8,605 nucleotides of DNA from Planctomycetota bacterium (lineage in GTDB: Bacteria > Planctomycetota > UBA8108 > UBA1146 > JAJFFE01), in assembly GCA_020425835.1 (NCBI GenBank), contig JAGQRC010000104.1, forward strand, positions 1 through 8,605, in the 5' to 3' direction. Within the stretch, counting starts at the first letter, position 1; every line of letters begins with the position of its first letter. A program made the position numbers and the translations under genes. Under the pieces are notes generated by a model, which had not been told where the DNA came from, did no database searches, and was given only the letters and a program-made list of their open reading frames with translations. Positions 1-6,939 of the stretch are shown in pieces.

Positions 1-1520
1 CCGATGATCACCGGTATCCCGCTGGTATCGGCATCCAGCGCACGGAGTGTGGAGATCAGGAACTCGAACGCGGTCTCGATCTTGTTCCATCGATTCATCG
101 GGTCGAGGAACTCGGGGGAAGTCACGATCGTCTCGACGACGGCGCGAAGGTCTCCATCCGTCGCCAACCAAGTGGCGAGTGCCGACGCGACGAGCGCAGT
201 CGGGGGATCGTCGCTGACGAGCTTCTGAATGAGTTTTCGTGACACGAACTCGGCGGTTTGCGGCAGCGTCGCCAGGTGCTGCAGGACTTCGAACCCATCG
301 AGGATTCCCTCGGGGCTCAGGTATGCGCGCGAGGGAACGTCGAGTTCGTAGAAAGTCCCGGCGAAGATCGACTTCGCACCGTAGTCGTGGTCGAGCGGCG
401 AGAAGTGAAAGGCCCACACACCGGTCGGATCGTCGAAGGCCACGGGAGGGGCGAGAGGGTCCTGGGCATCTGCGGGTGCCTTCTTGCGTACGGTCCAACC
501 GGTGAAGCAGCGCGCGATCTCCTCGATGTCGACCTGTGTGTACCCGTTGTCCACTCCCATGGTGTGCAGTTCGACGAGTTCACGGGCGTAGTTCTCGTTC
601 GGTGCGGCGACGGTATTGGCCGCGCCGTCCAGATAGACGAGCATCGGTCGTCCCGCAGCGCTCGCAATCAGTAGGTTCTCGAAGCTGCCGAGAGCACCAG
701 CACGGAAGATCGCGTTCTCCAGCCACTCCCAGCTCGTTCCCTCGGCGAGAGCCTCTTCCGGCGTATAGAGCGGACCGCTCCCGAAGTCGAGGCTCTGTAG
801 GACTCCGACGATCTTGACGAGGTCGGTGTTGAAGTGGTTCTCCCAGAAGTCGGTCAACGCCTCGCGCAATTGATTCCGACTGTAGAGCGCCATGTCGATC
901 TGCCAGAGGAGAAGTGAGACGAAGTCGTTCTGTGGAGTCAGCGCGGACAGTCGACTGTTGAGCTCGACGTTGTCGAGCTCGAGGTCCAGTTCGGGGTGGA
1001 GTTGCTCCTCGATGTACTCGGCATGTCCGATCGACACGACATGCGCCAGTCGTTCGGGTGTTGGCCCGTATCCGAGTCGTCGGAGGACATGGGCCGCGAG
1101 CTCCGCCGTCGTCTGGTTCGAGCACGGAGCGTACTCGTTGCAGGAGAGCACCGAATCGAGTGTGGGGTCCGGGCCGCAACCGGAGAGGACCGAGGGAGGC
1201 GGGGGCGGAGGCGCGGAGCCGAACAGGTAGTGCAGCAGGGAGATCGCATCCGCGAGATCGATCTCCTCGTCATCGTTGGCGTCTGCCGCGTCGTCGCACG
1301 GGAGGGGAGCACCACCGCTGAACAGGTATCCGAGGAGGAAGATCGGATCCGCCACCTGGACCGCGCCGTCCTGATTGGCGTCCCCACGGACGAAGTGCCG
1401 ATGGAGTTCTGGCGGCTGAGCGTCGACCCGTCCGATCGTCAGCATCGAGAACAGGGTCATGAGCACGATCGCGAGCTGCCGAGGCCGTGAGTCGTCGGGG
1501 TCCGGAGGGAGTGAGGCCAT
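1..1520 (-). CDS. Secreted DUF1800 family protein with N-terminal dockerin-like module (3' end outside window)
   Basis: This frame is open from ATG at 1520 to the window edge, giving 506 codons with no stop; the C-terminus is missing. The start is supported by an AAGGAGG ribosome site nine bases upstream. Residues about 14-34 look like a signal peptide: hydrophobic segment LAIVLMTLFSMLTIG, then VDA before QPP. Residues 45-103 form two EF-hand-like repeats. Loop 1 is D47, N49, D51, D58; loop 2 is D80, N82, D84, D91, with Glu at position 85 where Gly is usual. A proline run and a CGPD...C...C tail follow. From about residue 136 the DUF1800 domain is clear: LRRLGYGPTP (146-155), FWENHFN (225-231), PNENYAREL (307-315) and FTGW (339-342). 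DUF1800 proteins are abundant in planctomycetes, often beside DUF1501 genes, and have no firmly known biochemical role. Here the dockerin-like module precedes the main domain. Family assignment is secure; function is unknown. Confidence 0.93.
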   Translation of the reverse strand, partial: MASLPPDPDDSRPRQLAIVLMTLFSMLTIGRVDAQPPELHRHFVRGDANQDGAVQVADPIFLLGYLFSGGAPLPCDDAADANDDEEIDLADAISLLHYLFGSAPPPPPPSVLSGCGPDPTLDSVLSCNEYAPCSNQTTAELAAHVLRRLGYGPTPERLAHVVSIGHAEYIEEQLHPELDLELDNVELNSRLSALTPQNDFVSLLLWQIDMALYSRNQLREALTDFWENHFNTDLVKIVGVLQSLDFGSGPLYTPEEALAEGTSWEWLENAIFRAGALGSFENLLIASAAGRPMLVYLDGAANTVAAPNENYARELVELHTMGVDNGYTQVDIEEIARCFTGWTVRKKAPADAQDPLAPPVAFDDPTGVWAFHFSPLDHDYGAKSIFAGTFYELDVPSRAYLSPEGILDGFEVLQHLATLPQTAEFVSRKLIQKLVSDDPPTALVASALATWLATDGDLRAVVETIVTSPEFLDPMNRWNKIETAFEFLISTLRALDADTSGIPVII

Positions 1521-1529
1521 GGTCGAGGT

Positions 1530-1536
1530 CCTCCTT
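1530..1536 (-). promoter_or_regulatory. Ribosome binding site AAGGAGG of the DUF1800 gene
   Basis: AAGGAGG on the minus strand lies nine bases before the ATG at 1520. It is a near-perfect Shine-Dalgarno sequence. It fixes the start just ahead of the signal peptide. Confidence 0.8.
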
Positions 1537-1703
1537 GTCGTGGTTCTCATTGCTGCGATGCGCGTCGCCTCGCGCTCCAATGTTCGTAATCTCAATCGAG
1601 CCCGGTGTTCCGAGGCAAGCCCTGTTCCTCGGCGCGGCGGCGGCCGGTGCCATCCGCTCAACCTCCTATCATGGCTTCGGTTCGAGGACTCGGTCTCTCA
1701 GGG

Positions 1704-1724
1704 GCGCGACGAACCGCGTCGCGC
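1704..1724. repeat. Stem-loop in the divergent spacer
   Basis: GCGCGACG at 1704-1711 pairs perfectly with CGTCGCGC at 1717-1724, leaving a five-base loop AACCG. There is no adjacent T-run long enough to call it a terminator. It could be an operator-like inverted repeat or an RNA hairpin in a 5' leader, or it could be chance in high-GC DNA. Confidence 0.35.
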
Positions 1725-1822
1725 GCGGCTGTGGTCTTTCGTTCGACCGAATGAACGCCGTGTGCAACGGGACCCAGCGACCGGGTCGAGAAAGCGTAAG
1801 ACCGAGATTCAATGCGGCACCG

Positions 1823-1845
1823 AAAAAACCCCAACGTTCTCGTTG
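1823..1845 (-). terminator. Possible weak minus-strand hairpin with T6 tail
   Basis: On the minus strand CAACG-AGAA-CGTTG (1845-1832) is followed by GGG and then six T residues (1828-1823). The shape resembles an intrinsic terminator, but the stem is only five base pairs and no gene lies upstream on this strand. It could end an unannotated short transcript or be fortuitous. Confidence 0.2.
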
Positions 1846-1898
1846 CTCACACGGTATCTTCTGGGATCGCTCCAAACCGAGGTGTCTCGGGATCGTCG

Positions 1899-1904
1899 TT
1901 GACA
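1899..1904 (+). promoter_or_regulatory. Consensus -35 hexamer TTGACA, possible promoter for the 2087 gene
   Basis: A perfect TTGACA lies about 180 bases before the start of the downstream plus-strand gene. At 16-18 bases spacing there is no good TATAAT-like box; the region there is GC-rich, around GAGCGC. If real, it would give a leader of about 150 bases. Without a matching -10 box the call is weak. Confidence 0.25.
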
Positions 1905-2076
1905 GGCGACTTTCCGAGCTGGAGCGCTACCCGGTTCCCGAGGGCTTACGGAAGACATTCAGATTCGTGCTCGCGTCGTGGACGCGTCGAACATCGATGC
2001 TCTTCGTCGGGAACCACTCGTGATGCACCGTCGCCATGGCGGCGGTCGACCCATTCCCAGCGCATGCTGATACCGA

Positions 2077-2082
2077 GGGAGG
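2077..2082 (+). promoter_or_regulatory. Ribosome binding site GGGAGG deciding the start at 2087
   Basis: GGGAGG followed by TGAG and then ATG. An earlier in-frame ATG at 2036 would add 17 charged and polar residues ahead of the signal peptide and has no comparable ribosome site. The start at 2087 is therefore preferred. Confidence 0.7.
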
Positions 2083-2086
2083 TGAG

Positions 2087-4294
2087 ATGCGCAACGTTGT
2101 CCTCTGGGCGTCGGTGATCGTACTGTCCGCGTCGCCGATCGTTTTCGGGCAAGGGGCCGGCACGACGACTGGCCCCAACGTCATCGTCGGTGATCTTCCT
2201 AGTGTGCAGTCGTACGGCTCCGTCGGGGCGATTGCGGCCTTCTCGGTCGGAACGACCTCGTGCAACATCGGCGACCAGTCGGTGTCGTGGGTGGCCTCGA
2301 CCAACCAGCACCCGGTGATCGGTCAGAACATGTACCGCCTCAAGGGCGGGGTCATGGAGCAGATCGGGCAGAGCTGGCTGAAGCACGGCTTCGCCGCCCT
2401 CAGTGGTAGCGTCTGCGGAACGTGCATGGGTCCCGGCGGGAGTCAGCTCTCGCCTGGCTGTTCGGACCCGTACGGCGCTGGCCTCAACGGCAACCAGTCG
2501 GGCCTGGGCCCTCGGTCCCAGGTCAACCCGACCACCACCTTCTTCCCGTACCCCTGGTCGGCTCCGTCCGCTCCCGCCACCATCGGCCGGCGGTTGCAGG
2601 TCATGCACAGTGATCTGAGCTCTTCGCTCAACCCGGGTGCCCAGTACTTCGTCACCGGGCACTATATTGCCCCGGGCGAGCAGGCCTTTCCCGGCAACGA
2701 CGACAACAACTCGTCGTGGCGTCCGATCACCGTCTCGCCGAGCGGTGCGAGCTACAACATTTCGTTGACGGGTTCGACGACTCGGCAAGAGACCGCGCTC
2801 GACGCCTGGCAGAATTTCAACCCCGATGTCCAGCTTCAGGATGTCCATGTCGACGGCTATATCCAGCTCGCCACTCGGGTGATCGATCTCGGCGGTGGGA
2901 TGTGGCAGTACGAGTACGCCCTCTACAACATGAACTCCGACCGAGCCGTGCGCGGATGGACGGTGAACCTGAATCCGGGGACCACGGTGACCTCGACCGG
3001 ATTCCACGCGGTGTTCTCGCACAGCGGCGAGCCCTACTCGAACTCGGCGTGGACTCCGACGGTGTCGGCGTCCCAGGTCCAGTGGCAGACGGACTCGTTC
3101 GCCACCGACCCGAACGCCAACGCGATTCACTGGGACACCCAATACAACTTCCGCTTCGTTGCTCTCTCGGAGCCGGTCACCGGAACCGCGACGATCGAGA
3201 TGTTCAAGCCGGGGACCCCGACGACGGTGACGGTCAACGTCCCGGTGCCGCTGGGCAACGGCGTTCCCGCCGTGACCGACCTGACTTGTGACCAAGTGGG
3301 CACCGGCGTCCAACTCGGCTGGATGAATGCCGACACCTACTCGGCGATCGAGATCACCCGTGACGGGTCCTTGATCGCGACTCTGAGCGGCTCCGCAACG
3401 AGCTACCTCGATGACCCGGTTGCCGTGGGCCCTCACACCTACGGCGTGACCGCCTTCTCGGGTGGCGATGGCTCCTTCTCGCCGACTTGTGCGGTCGACG
3501 TGACTCCGCCACCGATCGAGTTCGAGATCGAAGCAGCGGATGCGACCATCTCCTACAACCCGACGACGGGGGTCGGCTCGGGTACCATGACGTTGAGGGT
3601 GAACGAGCTTCCGTCCAGCCCCGGTGCCCCGAACCCGGTTTCGGGTTGGTCGATGGCCGCGAGCTTCGATTCCAGCCTCGTGACTCCGACGTCGTTCGAC
3701 GCCACTCCCGACACGAGCTCGGTCTCGTTCTTCCAGGGCTCGATCTGGGCCGACGGCATCACTGTCGGCGTGATCGTGGACTTCATGGGTGGATTCTTGT
3801 CTGCCCTGCCGTCGCTCGACGCGGCGATCGTCCATTTCGACTCCAACGCATCGACGATGGCTGGAGATGTCGACGGTGAGACGACCGCGATCACGTTCGT
3901 CGACGGCGTCTACGGCAACCCGGGCGCGGAGCTGGACAACATCGTGACCGTTGGTGTCGAGGCCTACTTCCCGATCCTCAACGACGGCGTGATCACTCTG
4001 ATCCCGGGCTCCGCCGAAGTCTTCGTGCGTGGCGACACGAACGATGACGGCCAGGTCAACATCGCCGATGCGGTGTTCGTCCTGGATGAGCTGTTCTCCG
4101 GCGGACCAGCGAGCGTCTGCGACGACGCGAGCGACGTGAACGACGATGGGGGCCGCGACATTGCGGACGCCGTGTTTGCGCTCAGCTACCTGTTCTCGGG
4201 TGGCCCGGCGCCGGCGGCTCCGTTCCCGAGCTGCGGCCCGGACGGCACCGACACCGACTCGCTCGACTGCGCGTCGTTCTCCAGCTGTCCGTAG
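2087..4294 (+). CDS. Secreted protein: unknown N-terminal domain, FN3-like, cohesin-like and dockerin-like modules
   Basis: The protein has 735 residues from the chosen start. Residues 1-21 are a signal peptide (MRNVVLWASVIVLSASPIVFG, written here as one short stretch of the leader ending VFG). Residues about 29-385 form a domain resembling uncharacterised secreted planctomycete proteins. It has SNQHPVI-type and WLKHGF segments and cysteines at 59, 110, 113 and 125; I cannot name its function. Residues about 395-473 look like fibronectin type III (ITRDGSLIATL, a YGVTAF strand). Residues about 478-640 resemble cohesin or carbohydrate-anchoring beta domains (NPVSGWSMAASFD, ITVGVIVDF). Residues 644-707 hold two calcium-type loops: D650, N652, D654, D661 and D683, N685, D687, D694, each followed by an LF segment ending SGGP. 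A CGPD...C...C tail follows, as in the divergent DUF1800 protein. Likely location is the cell surface or outside the cell. A strong terminator follows the stop. Confidence 0.9.
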   Translation: MRNVVLWASVIVLSASPIVFGQGAGTTTGPNVIVGDLPSVQSYGSVGAIAAFSVGTTSCNIGDQSVSWVASTNQHPVIGQNMYRLKGGVMEQIGQSWLKHGFAALSGSVCGTCMGPGGSQLSPGCSDPYGAGLNGNQSGLGPRSQVNPTTTFFPYPWSAPSAPATIGRRLQVMHSDLSSSLNPGAQYFVTGHYIAPGEQAFPGNDDNNSSWRPITVSPSGASYNISLTGSTTRQETALDAWQNFNPDVQLQDVHVDGYIQLATRVIDLGGGMWQYEYALYNMNSDRAVRGWTVNLNPGTTVTSTGFHAVFSHSGEPYSNSAWTPTVSASQVQWQTDSFATDPNANAIHWDTQYNFRFVALSEPVTGTATIEMFKPGTPTTVTVNVPVPLGNGVPAVTDLTCDQVGTGVQLGWMNADTYSAIEITRDGSLIATLSGSATSYLDDPVAVGPHTYGVTAFSGGDGSFSPTCAVDVTPPPIEFEIEAADATISYNPTTGVGSGTMTLRVNELPSSPGAPNPVSGWSMAASFDSSLVTPTSFDATPDTSSVSFFQGSIWADGITVGVIVDFMGGFLSALPSLDAAIVHFDSNASTMAGDVDGETTAITFVDGVYGNPGAELDNIVTVGVEAYFPILNDGVITLIPGSAEVFVRGDTNDDGQVNIADAVFVLDELFSGGPASVCDDASDVNDDGGRDIADAVFALSYLFSGGPAPAAPFPSCGPDGTDTDSLDCASFSSCP

Positions 4295-4319
4295 ACTCCG
4301 TCGGAACAGGAGAAGTGGG

Positions 4320-4360
4320 ACGCGGGCGGAGCGGCACAACGCTTCGCCCGCGTTCTTGTC
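4320..4360 (+). terminator. Intrinsic terminator of the secreted-protein gene
   Basis: A 13-base-pair stem (4320-4332 with 4341-4353, one G-T wobble) closes an eight-base loop and is followed by TCTTGTC. It begins 25 bases after the stop codon at 4294. The tail is only moderately T-rich, but the stem is long and GC-rich. On the opposite strand there is no T-tract, so it does not obviously serve the convergent lepB gene. Confidence 0.75.
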
Positions 4361-4493
4361 ATCCGGGTCGGGTGCGGCGATGGGATCGGTGGGCTGACAA
4401 GGAGTGCGAAGCCTCCCGCATCGGAGTCTCGACAGTGCCGTCGATCATCCGGTCAGTGACGAGCGCCGGGGCGCGGGGCGACTCGGGATCTGA

Positions 4494-5150
4494 CTACCAG
4501 ACGGAGATCATGTCGAGCGGCCAGAGACGCAAGAACACCTCGCCCTTGATCGCATCGATCGGGACGATGCCGAAGTGTCGACTGTCCTGGCTGGCCGGGC
4601 GGTTGTCGCCGAGCACGAAGACGTGCCCCGGTGGGATCACGCGATGGGAGACTTGGCTCGAGTAGCGTCCGAGGTCGCGCCGCGCGTAGAGCTCTTCGAG
4701 CTTCTCGCCGTTGAGGTAGACGACGCCATGATCGATCTCGAGCTCGTCGCCGGGGAGCGCGATCACTCGCTTGATCAAATTCTTGTTGGGGTCGTTGGGA
4801 GACGTGAAGATGATCATGTCCCCGTGATCGAGACTCAGCGGCAGCTTGTGGATCACGACTCGCTCACCGTTGTGGAGAGTCGGCTCCATGGACTGGCCAC
4901 TGATCGCGTACACCTGGGTGACGAAAACGTGGAGGCCCAGAGCGAGCAGGACGCCGAGCACGAGCACGGTGAGCGTTTCGACGACGAACGACGAACCGCG
5001 CTTCTTCTCCGGCTCCTGCGGCTCTTCCGGACCCTGGCCGAGCGTCGCGAGCTGGTGGTGCATGATCTGGGCGGCGAGCGGGATCTGAGGCGATCCCAGG
5101 GCCCCGGAGTCCGACGGTCCCCGGAAGTAGTACTCGCGCTCTCTGGTCAT
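4494..5150 (-). CDS. lepB: Signal peptidase I
   Basis: This is a membrane serine-lysine protease (family S26) that removes signal peptides from exported proteins; the active site faces the periplasm. The protein has 218 residues. Residues 1-52 are a charged, proline- and glutamate-rich cytoplasmic tail. Residues 55-80 are one membrane segment. The catalytic serine is S87 in SGQSMEPT (84-91) and the general-base lysine is K127 in IKRVIALPGD (126-135). The box GDNRPASQDSRHFG (181-194) is intact, so the enzyme should be active. An in-frame ATG 27 codons earlier (5231) exists, but the start at 5150 has AGGTGA five to six bases upstream, and a TAGAAT box precedes it, which would exclude the longer form. 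The gene lies 223 bases after purH and probably has its own promoter. It converges on the secreted-protein gene. Confidence 0.96.
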   Translation of the reverse strand: MTREREYYFRGPSDSGALGSPQIPLAAQIMHHQLATLGQGPEEPQEPEKKRGSSFVVETLTVLVLGVLLALGLHVFVTQVYAISGQSMEPTLHNGERVVIHKLPLSLDHGDMIIFTSPNDPNKNLIKRVIALPGDELEIDHGVVYLNGEKLEELYARRDLGRYSSQVSHRVIPPGHVFVLGDNRPASQDSRHFGIVPIDAIKGEVFLRLWPLDMISVW

Positions 5151-5181
5151 GCCCTCACCTTTCCGTGGGTCGGAAGGCGAC

Positions 5182-5187
5182 ATTCTA
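5182..5187 (-). promoter_or_regulatory. -10 box TAGAAT of the lepB promoter
   Basis: TAGAAT on the minus strand matches the TATAAT consensus at five of six positions and stands out in GC-rich DNA. It lies 31 bases before the lepB ATG at 5150, giving a leader of roughly 25 bases that includes the ribosome site. The hexamer 17 bases upstream (GTGGTG) is a poor -35 match, so the promoter may be weak or use another contact. Confidence 0.5.
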
Positions 5188-5373
5188 CCACTGGAGTGCG
5201 GGACCACCACGCCCCCACACAAACACCACACCGACGAGGAGAAACGACTTCTCGCGCCATTCGTTCGTCGACTGGGCTCGGGAGCGGTCCGCCTGCGACT
5301 CGGAGCGCGACGTCCGGTCTCGCCGGCACCACGACCGACGGACTCTCGGCTCGAGCACCGCTTCTCGACGCGG

Positions 5374-6939
5374 CTAATGTTTGAAGTGCCGCTCCTTCGT
5401 CAGGACCATCGCGACTCGCGCCGCATTCGCGGCCGCGATCACATCCGCGTCGCGGCGGGAACCTCCCGGTTGGATGACCGCCGTCACACCCGCCTCGGCG
5501 GCCGTCTCCACGCCGTCCGGGAAGGGAAAGAACGCGTCCGAAGCGGCGACCGCCCCGCGAGCGCGATCTCCCGCCTTGCGACATGCGATGTGGACCGAGT
5601 CCACGCGACTCGGCTGCCCAGCTCCCGCGCCGACGACGGCTCGGTTCCTCGCCAGTAGGATCCCGTTGGATCGAACCGACGGGATTACTCTCCAGCCGAA
5701 CAGCAGGTCTCTCCACTCCTCGTCGGTGGGGGAGCGATCGGTCACGACCTCGTACTCCGAACGGTCGACCGAGAAGTGGTCGCGATCCTGGATCAGGACT
5801 CCGCCGGGGATCGACCGGATCTCCGTTCGCGGGACCGAGCCCGTCGCGACCGATCCACCGGTGAGGATGCGGCAGCTCTTGCCCCACTTCGCTCCGTTTC
5901 GGATCGCCTCCTCCGCGCCGGGGAGGAGCTCGGGGCAGTGGATCACCTCGAAGAAGAGCTCGGGTGTGGAGATCCTCGCCGCGAGCCGTGCGTCCAGCGG
6001 CTCGGTCAGCGCCAGGATCCCCCCGAACGCGCTCAGCGGGTCTCCGGCGAGCGCGGCCTCGAAGGCGTCGTGAAGACTCTCCCGCTCGGCTGCCCCGCAA
6101 GGGAGGCAGTGCTTGACCACCACTGCGCCGGGTCCGTCGAGGGAGCGAGCGCATTCGATGGCCGCTGCGACATCGAGCAGGTTGTTGTACGAGATCCCCT
6201 TGGATCCCTCGCTCAGCTGCGCCGCGGGCAACGCGAAGTCATCCCCGTCGGACCGGGAATACCAAGCCGCCCGTTGATGAGGGTTCTCGCCGTAGCGAAG
6301 CTCGCCCACCCGGCTCCACTGTTCGGTCCAGACCTTCGGGAAGTCACCGTCGGACCGACGTCCGAGCCAATTCGAGATCGCTGCGTCGTAGGCAGCGGTC
6401 CTTCGGAAAGCAGTCAGTGCGAGACTGCGCCGAGTGTCGAGTGACAACGAGCCATCCCGCTCCCGGAGCTCTGCGGCGATGGCGTCGTACTGCGAGGGGT
6501 CGACGATGACCGCCACATCGGCGTGGTTCTTCGCCGCGGCGCGGATCATCGCGGGGCCACCGATGTCGATCTCCTCGATCGCCTCCTCGAAGGAGACACC
6601 TTCGGCCGTTCTGCGCTCGAACGGATACAGATTGACGACGACGAGATCGATCGGGGGAATGCGGTGCTCGTCGAGCGCCGCGAGGTGATCGGGGAGGTCT
6701 CGTCGGGCCAGAATGCCACCGTGGATCCGGGGATGCAGAGTCTTGACCCTGCCCCCGAGCATCTCGGGGAACTCGGTGATCTCTGCGACTTCCCGAACGG
6801 GAAGACCGGCCGTGCGCAGAGTCTTCGCCGTGCCTCCGGTGGAGACCAGCTCGACTCCTCGTTCGACGAGTTGTCCCGCGAACTCCGCGATTCCCGACTT
6901 GTCCGAAACGGCGAGCAGTGCGCGCTCGATCTTCCTCAT
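5374..6939 (-). CDS. purH: Bifunctional AICAR transformylase / IMP cyclohydrolase
   Basis: PurH catalyses the last two steps of de novo purine synthesis in the cytoplasm: AICAR plus 10-formyl-THF to FAICAR, then ring closure to IMP. The protein has 521 residues, close to the usual 510-530. The N-terminal MGS-like cyclohydrolase domain shows VSDKSG (11-16), STGGTAKTL (33-41), K66 in GGRVKTLHP, Y105 in NLYPF, D125 in EIDIGGP and K137 in AAKNH, matching known cyclohydrolase active-site positions. The transformylase half shows LRYGENPHQ (214-222), the K276-H277 pair, SDAFFPFPDG (467-476) and QPGGSRRDADV (490-500). The segment after K-H reads CLPCG where NPCG or SPAG is usual. The start ATG overlaps the stop of the upstream response-regulator gene by ATGA, with AAGGA ahead of it, so translation is probably coupled. 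No clear terminator follows. Confidence 0.97.
   Translation of the reverse strand: MRKIERALLAVSDKSGIAEFAGQLVERGVELVSTGGTAKTLRTAGLPVREVAEITEFPEMLGGRVKTLHPRIHGGILARRDLPDHLAALDEHRIPPIDLVVVNLYPFERRTAEGVSFEEAIEEIDIGGPAMIRAAAKNHADVAVIVDPSQYDAIAAELRERDGSLSLDTRRSLALTAFRRTAAYDAAISNWLGRRSDGDFPKVWTEQWSRVGELRYGENPHQRAAWYSRSDGDDFALPAAQLSEGSKGISYNNLLDVAAAIECARSLDGPGAVVVKHCLPCGAAERESLHDAFEAALAGDPLSAFGGILALTEPLDARLAARISTPELFFEVIHCPELLPGAEEAIRNGAKWGKSCRILTGGSVATGSVPRTEIRSIPGGVLIQDRDHFSVDRSEYEVVTDRSPTDEEWRDLLFGWRVIPSVRSNGILLARNRAVVGAGAGQPSRVDSVHIACRKAGDRARGAVAASDAFFPFPDGVETAAEAGVTAVIQPGGSRRDADVIAAANAARVAMVLTKERHFKH

Larger units (their letters stand above)
1521..2086. other. Divergent intergenic region between the two secreted-protein genes
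   Basis: These 566 bases separate the divergently transcribed DUF1800 gene and the dockerin-like secreted protein gene, so they must hold promoters for both. Short open frames cross the region on both strands, but none shows a recognisable domain. The visible signals are a compact GC-rich stem-loop (1704-1724), a small minus-strand hairpin followed by T6 (1823-1845), a TTGACA hexamer (1899-1904), and a strong ribosome-site-plus-ATG arrangement on the minus strand at 1653. I found no tRNA, riboswitch or insertion sequence. Confidence 0.6.

Noticed and set aside
960..980. Perfect inverted repeat GAGCTCGAC-GTT-GTCGAGCTC.
   Set aside because: It lies inside the DUF1800 coding region, where it encodes a Leu/Glu/Asp-rich stretch using GAC, GAG and CTC codons; such palindromes arise easily from that codon use.
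1946..4339. A 797-codon open frame on the minus strand, antisense to the dockerin-like secreted protein gene.
   Set aside because: It mirrors the codon-position GC bias of the plus-strand gene, its translation is Arg/Val/His/Asp-rich with no recognisable domain, and the plus strand has a signal peptide, ordered domains and a terminator.
5151..5373. A possible intrinsic terminator for purH in the purH-lepB gap.
   Set aside because: Only short stems such as CCGG-CGAGA-CCGG are seen and no T-run follows any of them.
5147..6154. A 335-codon minus-strand frame running through the purH 3' half and the lepB leader.
   Set aside because: It is another frame over purH, Arg/Gly/Pro-rich, and the purH frame has all active-site motifs in one uninterrupted protein.
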